This document shows, in pieces, positions 41,992-50,353 of a stretch of 64,000 nt of DNA; the stretch's first letter is position 1, and each line of letters opens with the position of its first letter. The translations under genes and the position numbers were made by a program. Origin of the DNA: Parasphingopyxis algicola (GTDB lineage Bacteria > Pseudomonadota > Alphaproteobacteria > Sphingomonadales > Sphingomonadaceae); the NCBI RefSeq assembly GCF_013378075.1, contig NZ_CP051131.1, forward strand, positions 806,001 to 870,000. The letters are read 5' to 3'. The notes under the pieces are model-generated. The model was not told where the DNA came from. It worked only from the letters and a program-made list of their open reading frames with translations, and made no database searches.

Positions 41992-42361
41992 AGCCCGTAC
42001 CAATCTGAACGAGTTCGAGCTTGCTCTGCAGCGTCTCGCGATCGAAGGGCTTCATGATATATTCGTCGGCCCCCGCGTCCATGGCCTCGCGGATATGGTC
42101 GATATCGTTTTCGGTCGTACAGAAAATCACCTTGGGCGGGTTGTCGAGGCCGAGATCGCGAAGTGCCTTGAGGAACTGCATGCCGTCCATGACGGGCATG
42201 TTCCAGTCGAGCAGGACGACATCGGGCACCGCCCGCTTGACGCTATCGAGCGCTTCGCTGCCGTCAGCGGCCTCCTCGACCGCAAAATCGAGCGTTTCCA
42301 GCATATGGCAGGCGACTTTCCGAATGACCTTCGAATCATCGACAACAAGACATTTTTTCAC
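41975..42361 (-). CDS. cheY: Chemotaxis response regulator CheY
   Basis: A 128-residue single-domain response regulator. It begins KKCLVVDDSKVIRK with the acidic pocket, has the phosphorylated Asp in VVLLDWNMPVMDG near residue 51 and the conserved Lys in EYIMKPFDRETL near residue 103. The GTG at 42361 fits the family start and has GGGAG 7 bases upstream; an ATG six codons upstream is possible. It lies between cheW and cheB. Confidence 0.93.
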   Translation of the reverse strand: MKKCLVVDDSKVIRKVACHMLETLDFAVEEAADGSEALDSVKRAVPDVVLLDWNMPVMDGMQFLKALRDLGLDNPPKVIFCTTENDIDHIREAMDAGADEYIMKPFDRETLQSKLELVQIGTGCGQSA

Positions 42362-42462
42362 ACGACCACTCCCAGCCAATGCTCACGCGGAGTTACTAAG
42401 ATGAAACTGTGTAGAGCATTGCGGTAACTTTGACGTTAACGGATTGTCCTGCCGTCGAAATG

Positions 42463-42897
42463 TCACGCTGCCTCCGCTTCCGGCGCAAGCACCAGCGCCG
42501 CCGGATCGACGACGGCGACCGCATGATCGTCGATTTCGATCACGCCGGTGGATATCCTGCGCCAGCCCGGCTCGAATGCGGCGCCGAGCCGCTCGGGCCG
42601 CGCCGAACATTCGCGCACGTCATGCACGGTATCCACGGCCAGCCCGTATAGGAAATCGTCGACCTTGACGACGACGAGAGATCGCCCCTTCTCTACCGAA
42701 GCGGGGCGGTCGTCGATCACCGCCATCGTGTCGATCACCGTGATCACCTTGCTGCGGAGCGCCGCAACGCCGGCCACTCTGGGTTCGGCCAGAGGCACGG
42801 GAATGACCTCGGACGCGGTCACGACCGATTCGACGACATCGGCCTCGATCGCGAAATTCGATCCCCCGGCCTCGGCGATCAGATAGAGTTTGTCCAT
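42463..42897 (-). CDS. cheW: Chemotaxis coupling protein CheW
   Basis: A 144-residue SH3-like adaptor joining receptors to CheA. The domain runs over most of the length (KLYLIAEAGGSNFAIEADVVE at the start, VAALRSKVITVIDT near residue 45, VVVKVDDFLYGLAVDTVHDV near residue 75). It lies 5 bp downstream of cheA, so translation is probably coupled. Confidence 0.9.
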   Translation of the reverse strand: MDKLYLIAEAGGSNFAIEADVVESVVTASEVIPVPLAEPRVAGVAALRSKVITVIDTMAVIDDRPASVEKGRSLVVVKVDDFLYGLAVDTVHDVRECSARPERLGAAFEPGWRRISTGVIEIDDHAVAVVDPAALVLAPEAEAA

Positions 42898-42902
42898 GGC
42901 GG

Positions 42903-45245
42903 CTACCCCCTCGCCTTCAGGCGTGCATGCAACGCGTCGACGATCGCCGTGCGGTCATAGCGATAAAGCTTGCCCGCGCCCGGCGACGGATCGGCCGTCA
43001 GCCGCACGACATTGTCGCGATCATCGCGCACAACCGCATCCGCGTCGCTGGCGTCGATCACCAGCGCCGCGTCTTCGTTTTCGTCGAACGTGACTTCATA
43101 GCCTGCCAGCTCGATCAGCGGCGCGAGCAGTTCATGACGCCACAGATCGTCGCCGCCGACCACGAGGCATCGCGGCTTGCCGGCACGTGGCGCGGGTCCA
43201 CCGGAGAATTCGGCAAACAGGAAGTGCGCGTCGAGCAGTTCGACGGCCTTGCCCTGATGCACCGCGACGCCGGCGATCCGCCCGGCGCGCGCGGCCGGTT
43301 CGAATTCATCGGGCAGCGGGGCGACGTCGGCGGTTCCGCTGGTGATCGCATAAGCGATTGCCCGGCTGCCGTCGCTCAGACGTAACAGACGGACGATACC
43401 GGTTTCGGGTAGCGGCGCGCTCGCGACGACCGGGATCGTTTCGTCGCCCTTGACGAGCCGTAACAGGCCGGCGCGCTCGCTGATCGCATCGACATCGGTG
43501 TCGATGATCCGTTCGACGAGACCCATGCGGACCGCCCGGCGTTTTCCGTCGAGATCGATGAACATCAAGGCATCGGGGCTGGCGACTGTCCGATGCGCAT
43601 CTTCGGCTTCTTCATCTAAATAGTCGGCGAGCGACAGCCGCAATCCGGCGGCCGAGGCCAGTCCTGCGATATCGAGAAGCAGCAGCGGAAGGCCGTTGTC
43701 CGGCAAAGCCGTCCCGGCATAGATTCCCGATCCCATGATGCACGGCGGAGCGGGCTTCACCACAAGTTCCTCATGGTCGAACACCGCGGATACCATGACC
43801 GCGAACCGTTCGCGCCGGCTGGAACGCACGATAACCAGATGGCGTGCATCGGCGGTTTCGGCAGGATCGTCCGCAGCGCCATCGGCACCGAACATTTCGG
43901 CGATCCGCACCACCGGCAGCCGTTTCCCGCGCACCTTGGCGATTTCGGTGCCACCAACCTTTTCGAGGCGGGCGCGCTCCTTGTCGAGCGACACGATCTC
44001 CTCGATGCTCGCCCGCGGGACGGCATAGCGGCCGTCGCCGACGCCGAAGATGAGGGCCGGTATGATCGTCAGCGTCAGCGGGACAAGGAGCGACAGCGTC
44101 GTGCCCTCGCCGACGCTGCTCTCGACATCGATCGTGCCGCCGATCCGCTCGACGTTCGAGCGCACGATATCCATGCCGACGCCCCGGCCGGAAACGGTGC
44201 TGATTGCATCCGCAGTCGACACGCCAGGCTGGAACACGAGGTCGAGCAGTTCCGCGTCGCTCATCCCGTTCGCGGTATCGGTTGCGATGCTCCCGGAATC
44301 GATTGCCCGCTTTCTGAGCTTTTGCGGATCGATGCCGCGCCCGTCGTCGGCGACCCGGATCTGGATCTGGTTGCCGGACTGGCGCGCACCGATGCGCAGC
44401 ACGCCGTCGTGCGGTTTACCGGCTTCGGTCCGCTGGTCGGGCGTTTCGATGCCATGGTCGAGCGCGTTGCGCACGATATGGGTCAGCGGATCGCGCAGCA
44501 TCTCGATCATCTCGCGATCGAGCTCGACATCCGCGCCGTCGATTTCGAGCTGGACGGACTTGCCCAGTTCGGCCGAAAGATCGCGGACGAGCCGGGGCAG
44601 CGCGGCGAACAGGCTTTCGATCCGCTGCATCCGCGCCCAAGTAATCGCATCGCGCATCTCCGCGACGCAGACCGACATGCGTTCGAACGCCGTATCGATC
44701 TGATCGTCGCCGCGCGACCGGCGGAGCTGTCGGGAGAGTTCGTTGCGGGCGAGGACGAGGTCGGATACGCCGCCCATCAGCCGGTCCAGCAGCTCGAGCG
44801 GAACCCGGATGCTGCGCGCCGGGTTGCGCAGTTCGGTCGTCGACTGGTTGGATATCGCGATCGTTTCATCGCCGTCATCGGCGGTATTGAGCGCCGCAAT
44901 CAGGGGCTCGTCGATGGCCTCGTCTATCTCCTCGCCGCGTTCGAGCGCATCGGTCACCTCGCCGATCCGGTCGATGATGGCGAGGATCGCGCTGACCAGA
45001 CGGGGGCTCGGCTCCCGCTTGCCATCCCGCAGGTCGGACAGCGCATTCTCGGCCTCATGGCTGACCCGCTGGAGATGCGTCAGATCGAGAAAGCCGCAGC
45101 TGCCCTTCACGGTGTGGACGAAGCGGAAAACCGCGTCGAGCCGCCGCCGGTCGTTGGGATCGGCTTCCCAGGCGACGATTTCGCCGGAAATCGTGCCCAG
45201 CATTTCGCGCGTTTCGGCAATGAATTCTGCGAGAAGATCGTCCAT
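42903..45245 (-). CDS. cheA: Chemotaxis histidine kinase CheA, atypical architecture
   Basis: A 780-residue kinase. The histidine phosphotransfer domain has His44 in FRFVHTVKGSCGF. No recognisable P2 (CheY-binding) domain follows; the dimerisation helices start about residue 148. The ATPase has HIVRNALDHGIE, DDGRGIDP and GRGVGMDIV. A CheW-like domain is at about 405-545. Then comes a second CheW-like region (about 555-690), and the end (about 695-780) looks like a degenerate receiver without a clear acceptor Asp. The ATG of MDDLLAE is used; one three codons upstream is possible. Confidence 0.92.
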   Translation of the reverse strand: MDDLLAEFIAETREMLGTISGEIVAWEADPNDRRRLDAVFRFVHTVKGSCGFLDLTHLQRVSHEAENALSDLRDGKREPSPRLVSAILAIIDRIGEVTDALERGEEIDEAIDEPLIAALNTADDGDETIAISNQSTTELRNPARSIRVPLELLDRLMGGVSDLVLARNELSRQLRRSRGDDQIDTAFERMSVCVAEMRDAITWARMQRIESLFAALPRLVRDLSAELGKSVQLEIDGADVELDREMIEMLRDPLTHIVRNALDHGIETPDQRTEAGKPHDGVLRIGARQSGNQIQIRVADDGRGIDPQKLRKRAIDSGSIATDTANGMSDAELLDLVFQPGVSTADAISTVSGRGVGMDIVRSNVERIGGTIDVESSVGEGTTLSLLVPLTLTIIPALIFGVGDGRYAVPRASIEEIVSLDKERARLEKVGGTEIAKVRGKRLPVVRIAEMFGADGAADDPAETADARHLVIVRSSRRERFAVMVSAVFDHEELVVKPAPPCIMGSGIYAGTALPDNGLPLLLLDIAGLASAAGLRLSLADYLDEEAEDAHRTVASPDALMFIDLDGKRRAVRMGLVERIIDTDVDAISERAGLLRLVKGDETIPVVASAPLPETGIVRLLRLSDGSRAIAYAITSGTADVAPLPDEFEPAARAGRIAGVAVHQGKAVELLDAHFLFAEFSGGPAPRAGKPRCLVVGGDDLWRHELLAPLIELAGYEVTFDENEDAALVIDASDADAVVRDDRDNVVRLTADPSPGAGKLYRYDRTAIVDALHARLKARG

Positions 45246-45318
45246 CGGGCCCATCCAGGAAAGTCGCTCGACCGCCCTGATGCGCCCCGTTGGTTAAGAT
45301 GTCGTTTACCCGGGCCGG

Positions 45319-45948
45319 TCAGTCGGCGAAAGTTACCCCGAAAAGCAGGACATTGTCCTCCGGTTCGGACACCTGGACCTCGCCGCCGCCATCGCGGACC
45401 AGCACATGGACAAGCCAGGCCGCCGCCGCGCGCGGCGTCAGTGCATCAGCATCAGTCTTGCCGAGCAGTGCCGTCTTGAGTTCGGGATCGAGTACGATCC
45501 GCTCGCCCTCGGCCCGGACGACGATTTCCCCGCCCTCGGCGCCGACCAGCAGCGCCCCGCCGCGCACCAGCGCATCGGCGGCGATCAGCGCCAGATTGAG
45601 CAGGATCTTGATTTTCGCCTTGGACATCGAGGGCTGTTCGACCATCCAGTCGAGTTCGACCCGGCCCTGCGTTCCCACCAGCCCCTCGATCGCCGTTTTC
45701 GCCTCGCGGCTGTCGATTTCGTCGTCGAAGCCGCCCGCGGCGCCGAAAGCGAGCCGGAAGAATTTGAGCTTGGTTGCCGAGGTTTTGGCGCTTTCGGCCA
45801 GTAATTCCATGCAGCGCTCGCGCATTTCCGGATCATGTTCGTCGGCGAGCAGTTCGATGCCGTTGTTGAGCGCGCCGATCGGACTTAAAAGATCGTGGCA
45901 CAGGCGCGACGCCAAAAGGCTCGCAAATTCAACGCTTTTGCTGTCCAT
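45319..45948 (-). CDS. chpT: Histidine phosphotransferase ChpT
   Basis: A 209-residue phosphotransferase that in alphaproteobacteria passes phosphate from CckA to CtrA and CpdR. It resembles a kinase core without ATP binding: the phosphorylated His is in SRLCHDLLSPIGALNNGIELL near residue 19, followed by the DHp helices and a degenerate ATPase-like C-terminal domain (LLNLALIAADALVRGG). The ATG at 45948 is chosen because homology starts at MDSKSVEF. It lies just upstream of cheA on the same strand. Confidence 0.9.
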   Translation of the reverse strand: MDSKSVEFASLLASRLCHDLLSPIGALNNGIELLADEHDPEMRERCMELLAESAKTSATKLKFFRLAFGAAGGFDDEIDSREAKTAIEGLVGTQGRVELDWMVEQPSMSKAKIKILLNLALIAADALVRGGALLVGAEGGEIVVRAEGERIVLDPELKTALLGKTDADALTPRAAAAWLVHVLVRDGGGEVQVSEPEDNVLLFGVTFAD

Positions 45949-45986
45949 CGTCTGCGGATTCCCGTTTTCTGCCTCTGCGCACGCCC

Positions 45987-46400
45987 CTAATGTCGGCTGG
46001 ACGCAGGGCTTGCAAGGGCTAGCTCCACAGGCTCGAGCCGGCCGGCCGCAGCGGCGCGCCAAAGCCCCATCTCGCCCCCGGCGACGATCAGCCACAGCCG
46101 GCCGGTGTCGAGCGCCATCGCGGCATCCCGCGCCGAGGGTTCGGCCGGGCCAGCCGGATGCGAATGATAATAGCCGACGAGCCGGTCGCCACCGTCGCGT
46201 TCGGCCCGGATCGCGGCAAACAGGTCCGCCGGGTCGATCTCGAAGCGTCTCGCCGGGTCGTCCGCGACATTTTCGGTGGGAGATGCGCGCGATATCCGGG
46301 ATTCCGACCCGAAAAGGAGACCGCATGCTTCGATATCCGGATTTTCGCTGCAATGGCGCAGGATTCTGCGTTTCGCGGCCCTTGAAATTGTCACGCTCAC
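45987..46400 (-). CDS. JAMM/MPN metallopeptidase (M67 family)
   Basis: A protein of about 137 residues with the JAMM zinc peptidase motif: Glu in ACGLLFG near residue 27, then YYHSHPAGPAEPSARDAAMA with HxH and a distal Asp. Bacterial M67 proteins cut isopeptide-like or C-terminal tails, for example in sulfur carrier or pilin-like ubiquitin systems. The open frame reaches 46439, but that overlaps the divergent rluD start, so a GTG at 46400 or 46394 (preceded by GGGGG) is more likely. It is followed by chpT. Confidence 0.8.
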   Translation of the reverse strand: MSVTISRAAKRRILRHCSENPDIEACGLLFGSESRISRASPTENVADDPARRFEIDPADLFAAIRAERDGGDRLVGYYHSHPAGPAEPSARDAAMALDTGRLWLIVAGGEMGLWRAAAAGRLEPVELALASPASSRH

Positions 46401-46417
46401 CCCCAGATTGGTAAGCA

Positions 46418-47374
46418 ATGACGGGGGTCTTGTCGACATTGGAAGCGCGTATTTCGGCCGATACCGATGGCTGGCGCCTGGACCGGGCTCTGGCCGCGGC
46501 CCTGCCCCAGTTTTCGCGCGAGCGGCTCAAGAAACTGATCGCTTCGGGCCATGTCCGCACAACAGACGGCTCCGAGATCCGCGACCCCCGCAGTGCGGTC
46601 GAATCGGGCCAGAATTTCACGGTTTCCGTGCCTGCGCCGGAGCCTGCGGAGGCCAAGGCGCAGGATATTCCGCTCGATATCGCGTTCGAGGACGAACATC
46701 TGGTCGTTATCGACAAGCCGGCGGGCCTTGTCGTCCATCCGGCGGTCGGCAATGCCGACGGCACGCTGGTCAATGCGCTGCTGCACCATTGCGCGGGCAA
46801 ATTGTCCGGGATCGGCGGGGTCGCCCGGCCCGGTATCGTCCACCGGATCGACAAAGACACGTCAGGGCTGATCGTCGCCGCAAAGACCGACGAGGCGCAT
46901 GAAGGACTGGCGAAACAATTCGCGGCGCACAGCATCAATCGCGTTTACAGTGCGATAGTGAATAAGGTTGTGAATAAGTCTGAGGATAAGATCGAGACGA
47001 ACCTCGCTCGATCGTCGCAAAATCGCCAGAAGATGGCGGTCGTCGAACCGCCGAAGGGCAAGCATGCAATTACGCACTACCGCCGGCTTCAGGCGCTCAA
47101 CGATGCGACCCTGATCGAATGCCGGCTCGAAACGGGCCGGACCCACCAGATCCGGGTCCATATGGCGCATATCGGCCATTCCCTGGTCGGTGATCCGGTA
47201 TATGGGAGGCCCAGACCTGCCCTAAAGGACATACTGAAAAGACTGGATTTCAAGCGCCAGGCACTGCATGCTAAACGCCTCGGGTTTATCCATCCCGTCA
47301 CAAGCGAAGCTTTAGCCTTTGAAAGCGATCTCCCTGTCGACATACAGGAACTATTCAGGGCATTAAACGTATAG
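46418..47374 (+). CDS. rluD: 23S rRNA pseudouridine synthase RluD
   Basis: A 318-residue enzyme that makes pseudouridines in helix 69 of 23S rRNA. The N-terminal S4 RNA-binding domain (RLDRALAAALPQFSRERLKKL) is followed by the synthase with catalytic Asp in VHRIDKDTSGLIV near residue 142 and LETGRTHQIRVHM near residue 230. The ATG at 46418 has GGTAAG a few bases upstream. It precedes rpoH. Confidence 0.93.
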   Translation: MTGVLSTLEARISADTDGWRLDRALAAALPQFSRERLKKLIASGHVRTTDGSEIRDPRSAVESGQNFTVSVPAPEPAEAKAQDIPLDIAFEDEHLVVIDKPAGLVVHPAVGNADGTLVNALLHHCAGKLSGIGGVARPGIVHRIDKDTSGLIVAAKTDEAHEGLAKQFAAHSINRVYSAIVNKVVNKSEDKIETNLARSSQNRQKMAVVEPPKGKHAITHYRRLQALNDATLIECRLETGRTHQIRVHMAHIGHSLVGDPVYGRPRPALKDILKRLDFKRQALHAKRLGFIHPVTSEALAFESDLPVDIQELFRALNV

Positions 47375-47393
47375 ATAATGTAAGGATTTCCGG

Positions 47394-47411
47394 GGTTATT
47401 CCGGGATAACC
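47394..47411 (+). promoter_or_regulatory. Small hairpin in the rpoH leader
   Basis: GGTTAT-TCCGGG-ATAACC is a 6-bp inverted repeat 25 bp before the rpoH start codon, followed by AAGGTTCAAGGAG. It could affect translation initiation, as rpoH leaders often do, but this is only positional evidence. Confidence 0.35.
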
Positions 47412-47436
47412 AAGGTTCAAGGAGCACAGGAACGAA

Positions 47437-48333
47437 ATGGCCAAAGCCGTTGCGACAATTCCGGCGATCGGGGGCGAAATCGGCCTCAATCGTTACATGA
47501 CAGAAATCAAGAAATTCCCGATCCTGTCCCAGGAAGAGGAATATATGCTTGCCAAGCGCTTCGAGGAGCATGACGACCGCGAAGCCGCCCAGAAGCTCGT
47601 GACGTCGCATCTGCGTCTCGTCGCGAAGATTGCCATGGGCTATCGCGGCTATGGCCTGCCCGTTGCCGAGCTGATCTCGGAGGGCAATATCGGCCTGATG
47701 CAGGGCGTGAAGAAATTCGAAGCCGATCGCGGCTTCCGCCTCGCCACCTATGCGATGTGGTGGATCCGCGCGTCGATTCAGGAATATATTCTGCGCTCGT
47801 GGAGCCTCGTGAAGATGGGCACCACCGCCGCGCAGAAGAAGCTGTTCTTCAACCTGCGCAAGATGAAGGCGCGGCTCAACGCGTTCGAGGACGGCGACCT
47901 GAAGCCCGAAGATGTCGAGAAGATCGCCAGCGATCTCGGTGTGACCGAGGACGAGGTGACTTCGATGAACCGCCGCATGGCGATGGGCGGCGATACGTCG
48001 CTCAACGTGCCGATGCGCGAGGACGGCGAAGGCCAGTGGCAGGACTGGCTCGTCGACGACGAGCCGCTGCACGATCAGACGATCGCCAACGAGCAGGAAG
48101 CCGATGTCCGCCGCGAAATGCTGATGGAAGCGATGGGCGAACTCAACGAGCGCGAACAGCACATCCTCACCGAGCGCAAGCTGACCGACGATCCGCAAAC
48201 GCTCGAGGAGTTGAGCCAGGTCTATGGCGTGTCGCGCGAGCGCATCCGCCAGATCGAGGTCCGCGCCTTCGAAAAGATCCAGAAAGCGATGATGCGGATC
48301 GCCGAAGAAAAGAAGCTGCTGCCGGCGAGCTAG
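47437..48333 (+). CDS. rpoH: Heat-shock sigma factor RpoH (sigma-32)
   Basis: A 298-residue alternative sigma factor. Region 2 has LVTSHLRLVAKIAMGYRGYGLP and YAMWWIRASIQEYILRSWSLVK; the RpoH box that contacts core polymerase and the DnaK system is AAQKKLFFNLRKMKA near residue 128; region 4 has LEELSQVYGVSRERIRQIEV. The leader AAGGTTCAAGGAG precedes the ATG. A strong terminator follows. Confidence 0.96.
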   Translation: MAKAVATIPAIGGEIGLNRYMTEIKKFPILSQEEEYMLAKRFEEHDDREAAQKLVTSHLRLVAKIAMGYRGYGLPVAELISEGNIGLMQGVKKFEADRGFRLATYAMWWIRASIQEYILRSWSLVKMGTTAAQKKLFFNLRKMKARLNAFEDGDLKPEDVEKIASDLGVTEDEVTSMNRRMAMGGDTSLNVPMREDGEGQWQDWLVDDEPLHDQTIANEQEADVRREMLMEAMGELNEREQHILTERKLTDDPQTLEELSQVYGVSRERIRQIEVRAFEKIQKAMMRIAEEKKLLPAS

Positions 48334-48351
48334 ATACGGCCAACCAATATC

Positions 48352-48394
48352 GAAACGCCGTCCCCGCGAAATATCGGGGATGGCGTTTTTCTTT
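48352..48394 (+). terminator. Intrinsic terminator after rpoH
   Basis: A long stem (AACGCCGTCCCCG/CGGGGATGGCGTT, with one mismatch) with a 8-base loop, followed by TTTTTCTTT, ends rpoH 18 bp past its stop codon. Confidence 0.9.
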
Positions 48395-48414
48395 GGGCAG
48401 GATAAACCGGCGCC

Positions 48415-49101
48415 ATGGCCGCTCGCACCCGATCCCTGCCCGGACGCGTCTTCGTCTTCGCCTTCAAGGCGATCCTCTGGTTCCTCCTGATCACATTCCT
48501 CTGGGTCTTGCTCTACCGTTTCGTGCCGCCGCCGATCACGGCCACTATGGTGCTGGACGAAAACGGCTCGGGCCGGGACTGGATGAGCCTCGAAGAGATG
48601 GACCAGGCCATGGCGGTCGCGGTGATCGCGGCGGAGGACGGCATTTTCTGCATCCATGACGGTTTCGATTACGAGGCAATCCAGCGGGCCTGGGAGGAGC
48701 GCCAGTCGGGCGAGCGGCAACGCGGCGGCTCGACGATCAGCCAGCAGACGGCGAAGAACGCGTTTCTCTGGCAGGGCGGCGGCTGGTTCCGCAAGGGACT
48801 GGAAACCTATTTCACCGTGCTGATCGAATTTCTCTGGGACAAGCCGCGGATCATGGAAGTCTATCTGAACGTCGCGGAAACCGGGATCGGGACTTATGGC
48901 GCCAATGCCGGCGCGCAGCGCTATTTCGGTCATGATGCGAGCCAGCTGAGCGATCTGGAGGCCGCGCGGATCGCCGCCGTTCTCCCCGCTCCCAAAACGC
49001 GCGACGCCACCCGGCCCGGCAGCTGGACCGCGCGCTACGCCAACCGGCTCGTCGCGCGCATGGGACAGGTGCGGGCGAGCCCCCTGGACGACTGCCTATG
49101 A
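48415..49101 (+). CDS. mtgA: Monofunctional peptidoglycan glycosyltransferase
   Basis: A 228-residue GT51 enzyme that polymerises lipid II. One N-terminal membrane helix (residues about 15-40) is followed by the active-site motif AAEDGIFCIHDGFDY near residue 70 (the catalytic Glu), RGGSTISQQTAKNAFLW near residue 103 and KPRIMEVYLNVAETG near residue 143. No transpeptidase domain is present, so it is monofunctional. Its stop overlaps the start of the next gene as ATGA. Confidence 0.95.
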   Translation: MAARTRSLPGRVFVFAFKAILWFLLITFLWVLLYRFVPPPITATMVLDENGSGRDWMSLEEMDQAMAVAVIAAEDGIFCIHDGFDYEAIQRAWEERQSGERQRGGSTISQQTAKNAFLWQGGGWFRKGLETYFTVLIEFLWDKPRIMEVYLNVAETGIGTYGANAGAQRYFGHDASQLSDLEAARIAAVLPAPKTRDATRPGSWTARYANRLVARMGQVRASPLDDCL

Positions 49102-49973
49102 CGGAGACGCCGAAGATCGACAGCGCGGCCATGGAAACATGGCGCTCGGGCGGCGCGATGATGGAGCTGCACGGCCACCATATCTTCACCCGCATCTGCG
49201 GCGATTCCGATGCGCCGCCGCTCCTCCTGCTGCACGGCTTTCCGACGTCGAGCCTCGACTGGCTGCCCGTCTGGCCCGGTCTCGCCGATCGGTATCGCCC
49301 AGTTGCGCTCGATTTTCTCGGTTACGGCTTTTCCGACAAGCCGCACCCGCACGACTATCGCCTCGTCGAACAGGCGAACATCGTCGAGGCGCTGCTCGCG
49401 GAAATGGGCATCGAGAGTTACCACATATTCGCGCACGACTATGGCGTCAGCGTCGCGCAGGAATTGCTGGCGCGGCGCGGCGCGGCAGTCCGCAGCTGTG
49501 CGTTTCTCAATGGCGGCCTTCTGCCCGAACAGCATCGGCCCCGCCCGATTCAGGAGCTGCTCGCCGGACCACAGGGCCCCGAAATCGTCAAACATATGAA
49601 CTGCGCGGCGTTCGGCGCGGGCTTTTCGGAGGTTTTCGGCCCGGACACTCAGCCGTCAGAGGCCGAACTCGACGCCTATTGGGCAGTAATCAGCGAGAAT
49701 GACGGACAGCGCGTCCAGCCCGCCCTGCTCGCCTATATGGCCGAGCGCGCCGAGCATGCCGATCGCTGGCGAAGCGTACTCATCGATCCGCCCTGCCCGC
49801 TTGCGATGATCAACGGAGTCCATGATCCGGTGTCGGGCGGGCATCTCGCCGACGCGCTCGAGGCGTTGAACCCGGATATCGCCGTGACGCGGCTCGATGT
49901 CGGCCATTATCCGCAGGTCGAGGCGCCCGAGGCGGTGCTCGCAGCCTATCGCGCCTTTCGGGCCGCGTCCTAG
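49098..49973 (+). CDS. Alpha/beta hydrolase (haloalkane dehalogenase/epoxide hydrolase-like)
   Basis: A 291-residue hydrolase. The oxyanion segment is LLLHGFPTSSLDW near residue 40, and the nucleophile is an Asp in FAHDYGVSVAQEL near residue 113, which places it with dehalogenases and epoxide hydrolases rather than Ser esterases. The conserved His is in DVGHYPQVEAPE near residue 275. The substrate cannot be told. The ATG overlaps the mtgA stop, so it is probably co-translated. Confidence 0.87.
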   Translation: MTETPKIDSAAMETWRSGGAMMELHGHHIFTRICGDSDAPPLLLLHGFPTSSLDWLPVWPGLADRYRPVALDFLGYGFSDKPHPHDYRLVEQANIVEALLAEMGIESYHIFAHDYGVSVAQELLARRGAAVRSCAFLNGGLLPEQHRPRPIQELLAGPQGPEIVKHMNCAAFGAGFSEVFGPDTQPSEAELDAYWAVISENDGQRVQPALLAYMAERAEHADRWRSVLIDPPCPLAMINGVHDPVSGGHLADALEALNPDIAVTRLDVGHYPQVEAPEAVLAAYRAFRAAS

Positions 49974-50269
49974 TTGCCTTCCACTGCGTCTGCCGCGTCC
50001 TGCGCGGCGGCGCCAACCTGCTGCGCTGCATCGCCGACATTTTCAGCAGCCTCGGTAATAGCCTCGGTTTCGACCGCTTCACGCGCACCGCTCTGGCTCA
50101 GAAAATAGGCGCCGCCAGCAACCGCAACGAGCAAGATGATGGCGATCACCCAGCCTGCACCGCCGCCGCGGCGTTCGATAATCACCGTCTTGTCTGCGTC
50201 ATCGCTGCGTTCGACCGTACGTTCGGTGGTCACACCGTCGTCACGTTCGGTAATCTTCTCTTCGGCCAT
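49970..50269 (-). CDS. Small membrane protein under a candidate EcfG promoter
   Basis: A 99-residue protein. The N-terminal half is charged (EEKITERDDGVTTERTVERS), one membrane helix spans about residues 38-58 (GWVIAIILLVAVAGGAYFL), and the Ala/Glu-rich end (AAENVGDAAQQVGAAAQDAADA) is probably helical. No named family is recognised. A GGAAC-N16-CGTT promoter lies 29 bp upstream of the start, suggesting control by the general stress response. Confidence 0.7.
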   Translation of the reverse strand: MAEEKITERDDGVTTERTVERSDDADKTVIIERRGGGAGWVIAIILLVAVAGGAYFLSQSGAREAVETEAITEAAENVGDAAQQVGAAAQDAADAVEGN

Positions 50270-50297
50270 GATATATTCTCCCTATGATGGACCGGAA

Positions 50298-50322
50298 AAC
50301 GGCCCCGGGAGACGGAAGTTCC
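50298..50322 (-). promoter_or_regulatory. EcfG-type (general stress sigma) promoter
   Basis: On the minus strand GGAAC (50322-50318), 16 bp, then CGTT (50301-50298) matches the alphaproteobacterial EcfG consensus exactly. It points to the small membrane protein gene. Confidence 0.7.
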
Positions 50323-50353
50323 GCGAATTAGTCCGGAATATTCGGAACTCGGC

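Noticed and set aside
45949-46938. N-terminal extension of the ChpT frame reaching into rluD
   Set aside because: The extension is antisense to rluD and in another frame of the JAMM gene; homology begins at the ATG at 45948.
47089-48933. Minus-strand frame of 614 codons across rluD, rpoH and mtgA
   Set aside because: A mirror of three clear plus-strand genes, with low-complexity histidine/aspartate-rich product.
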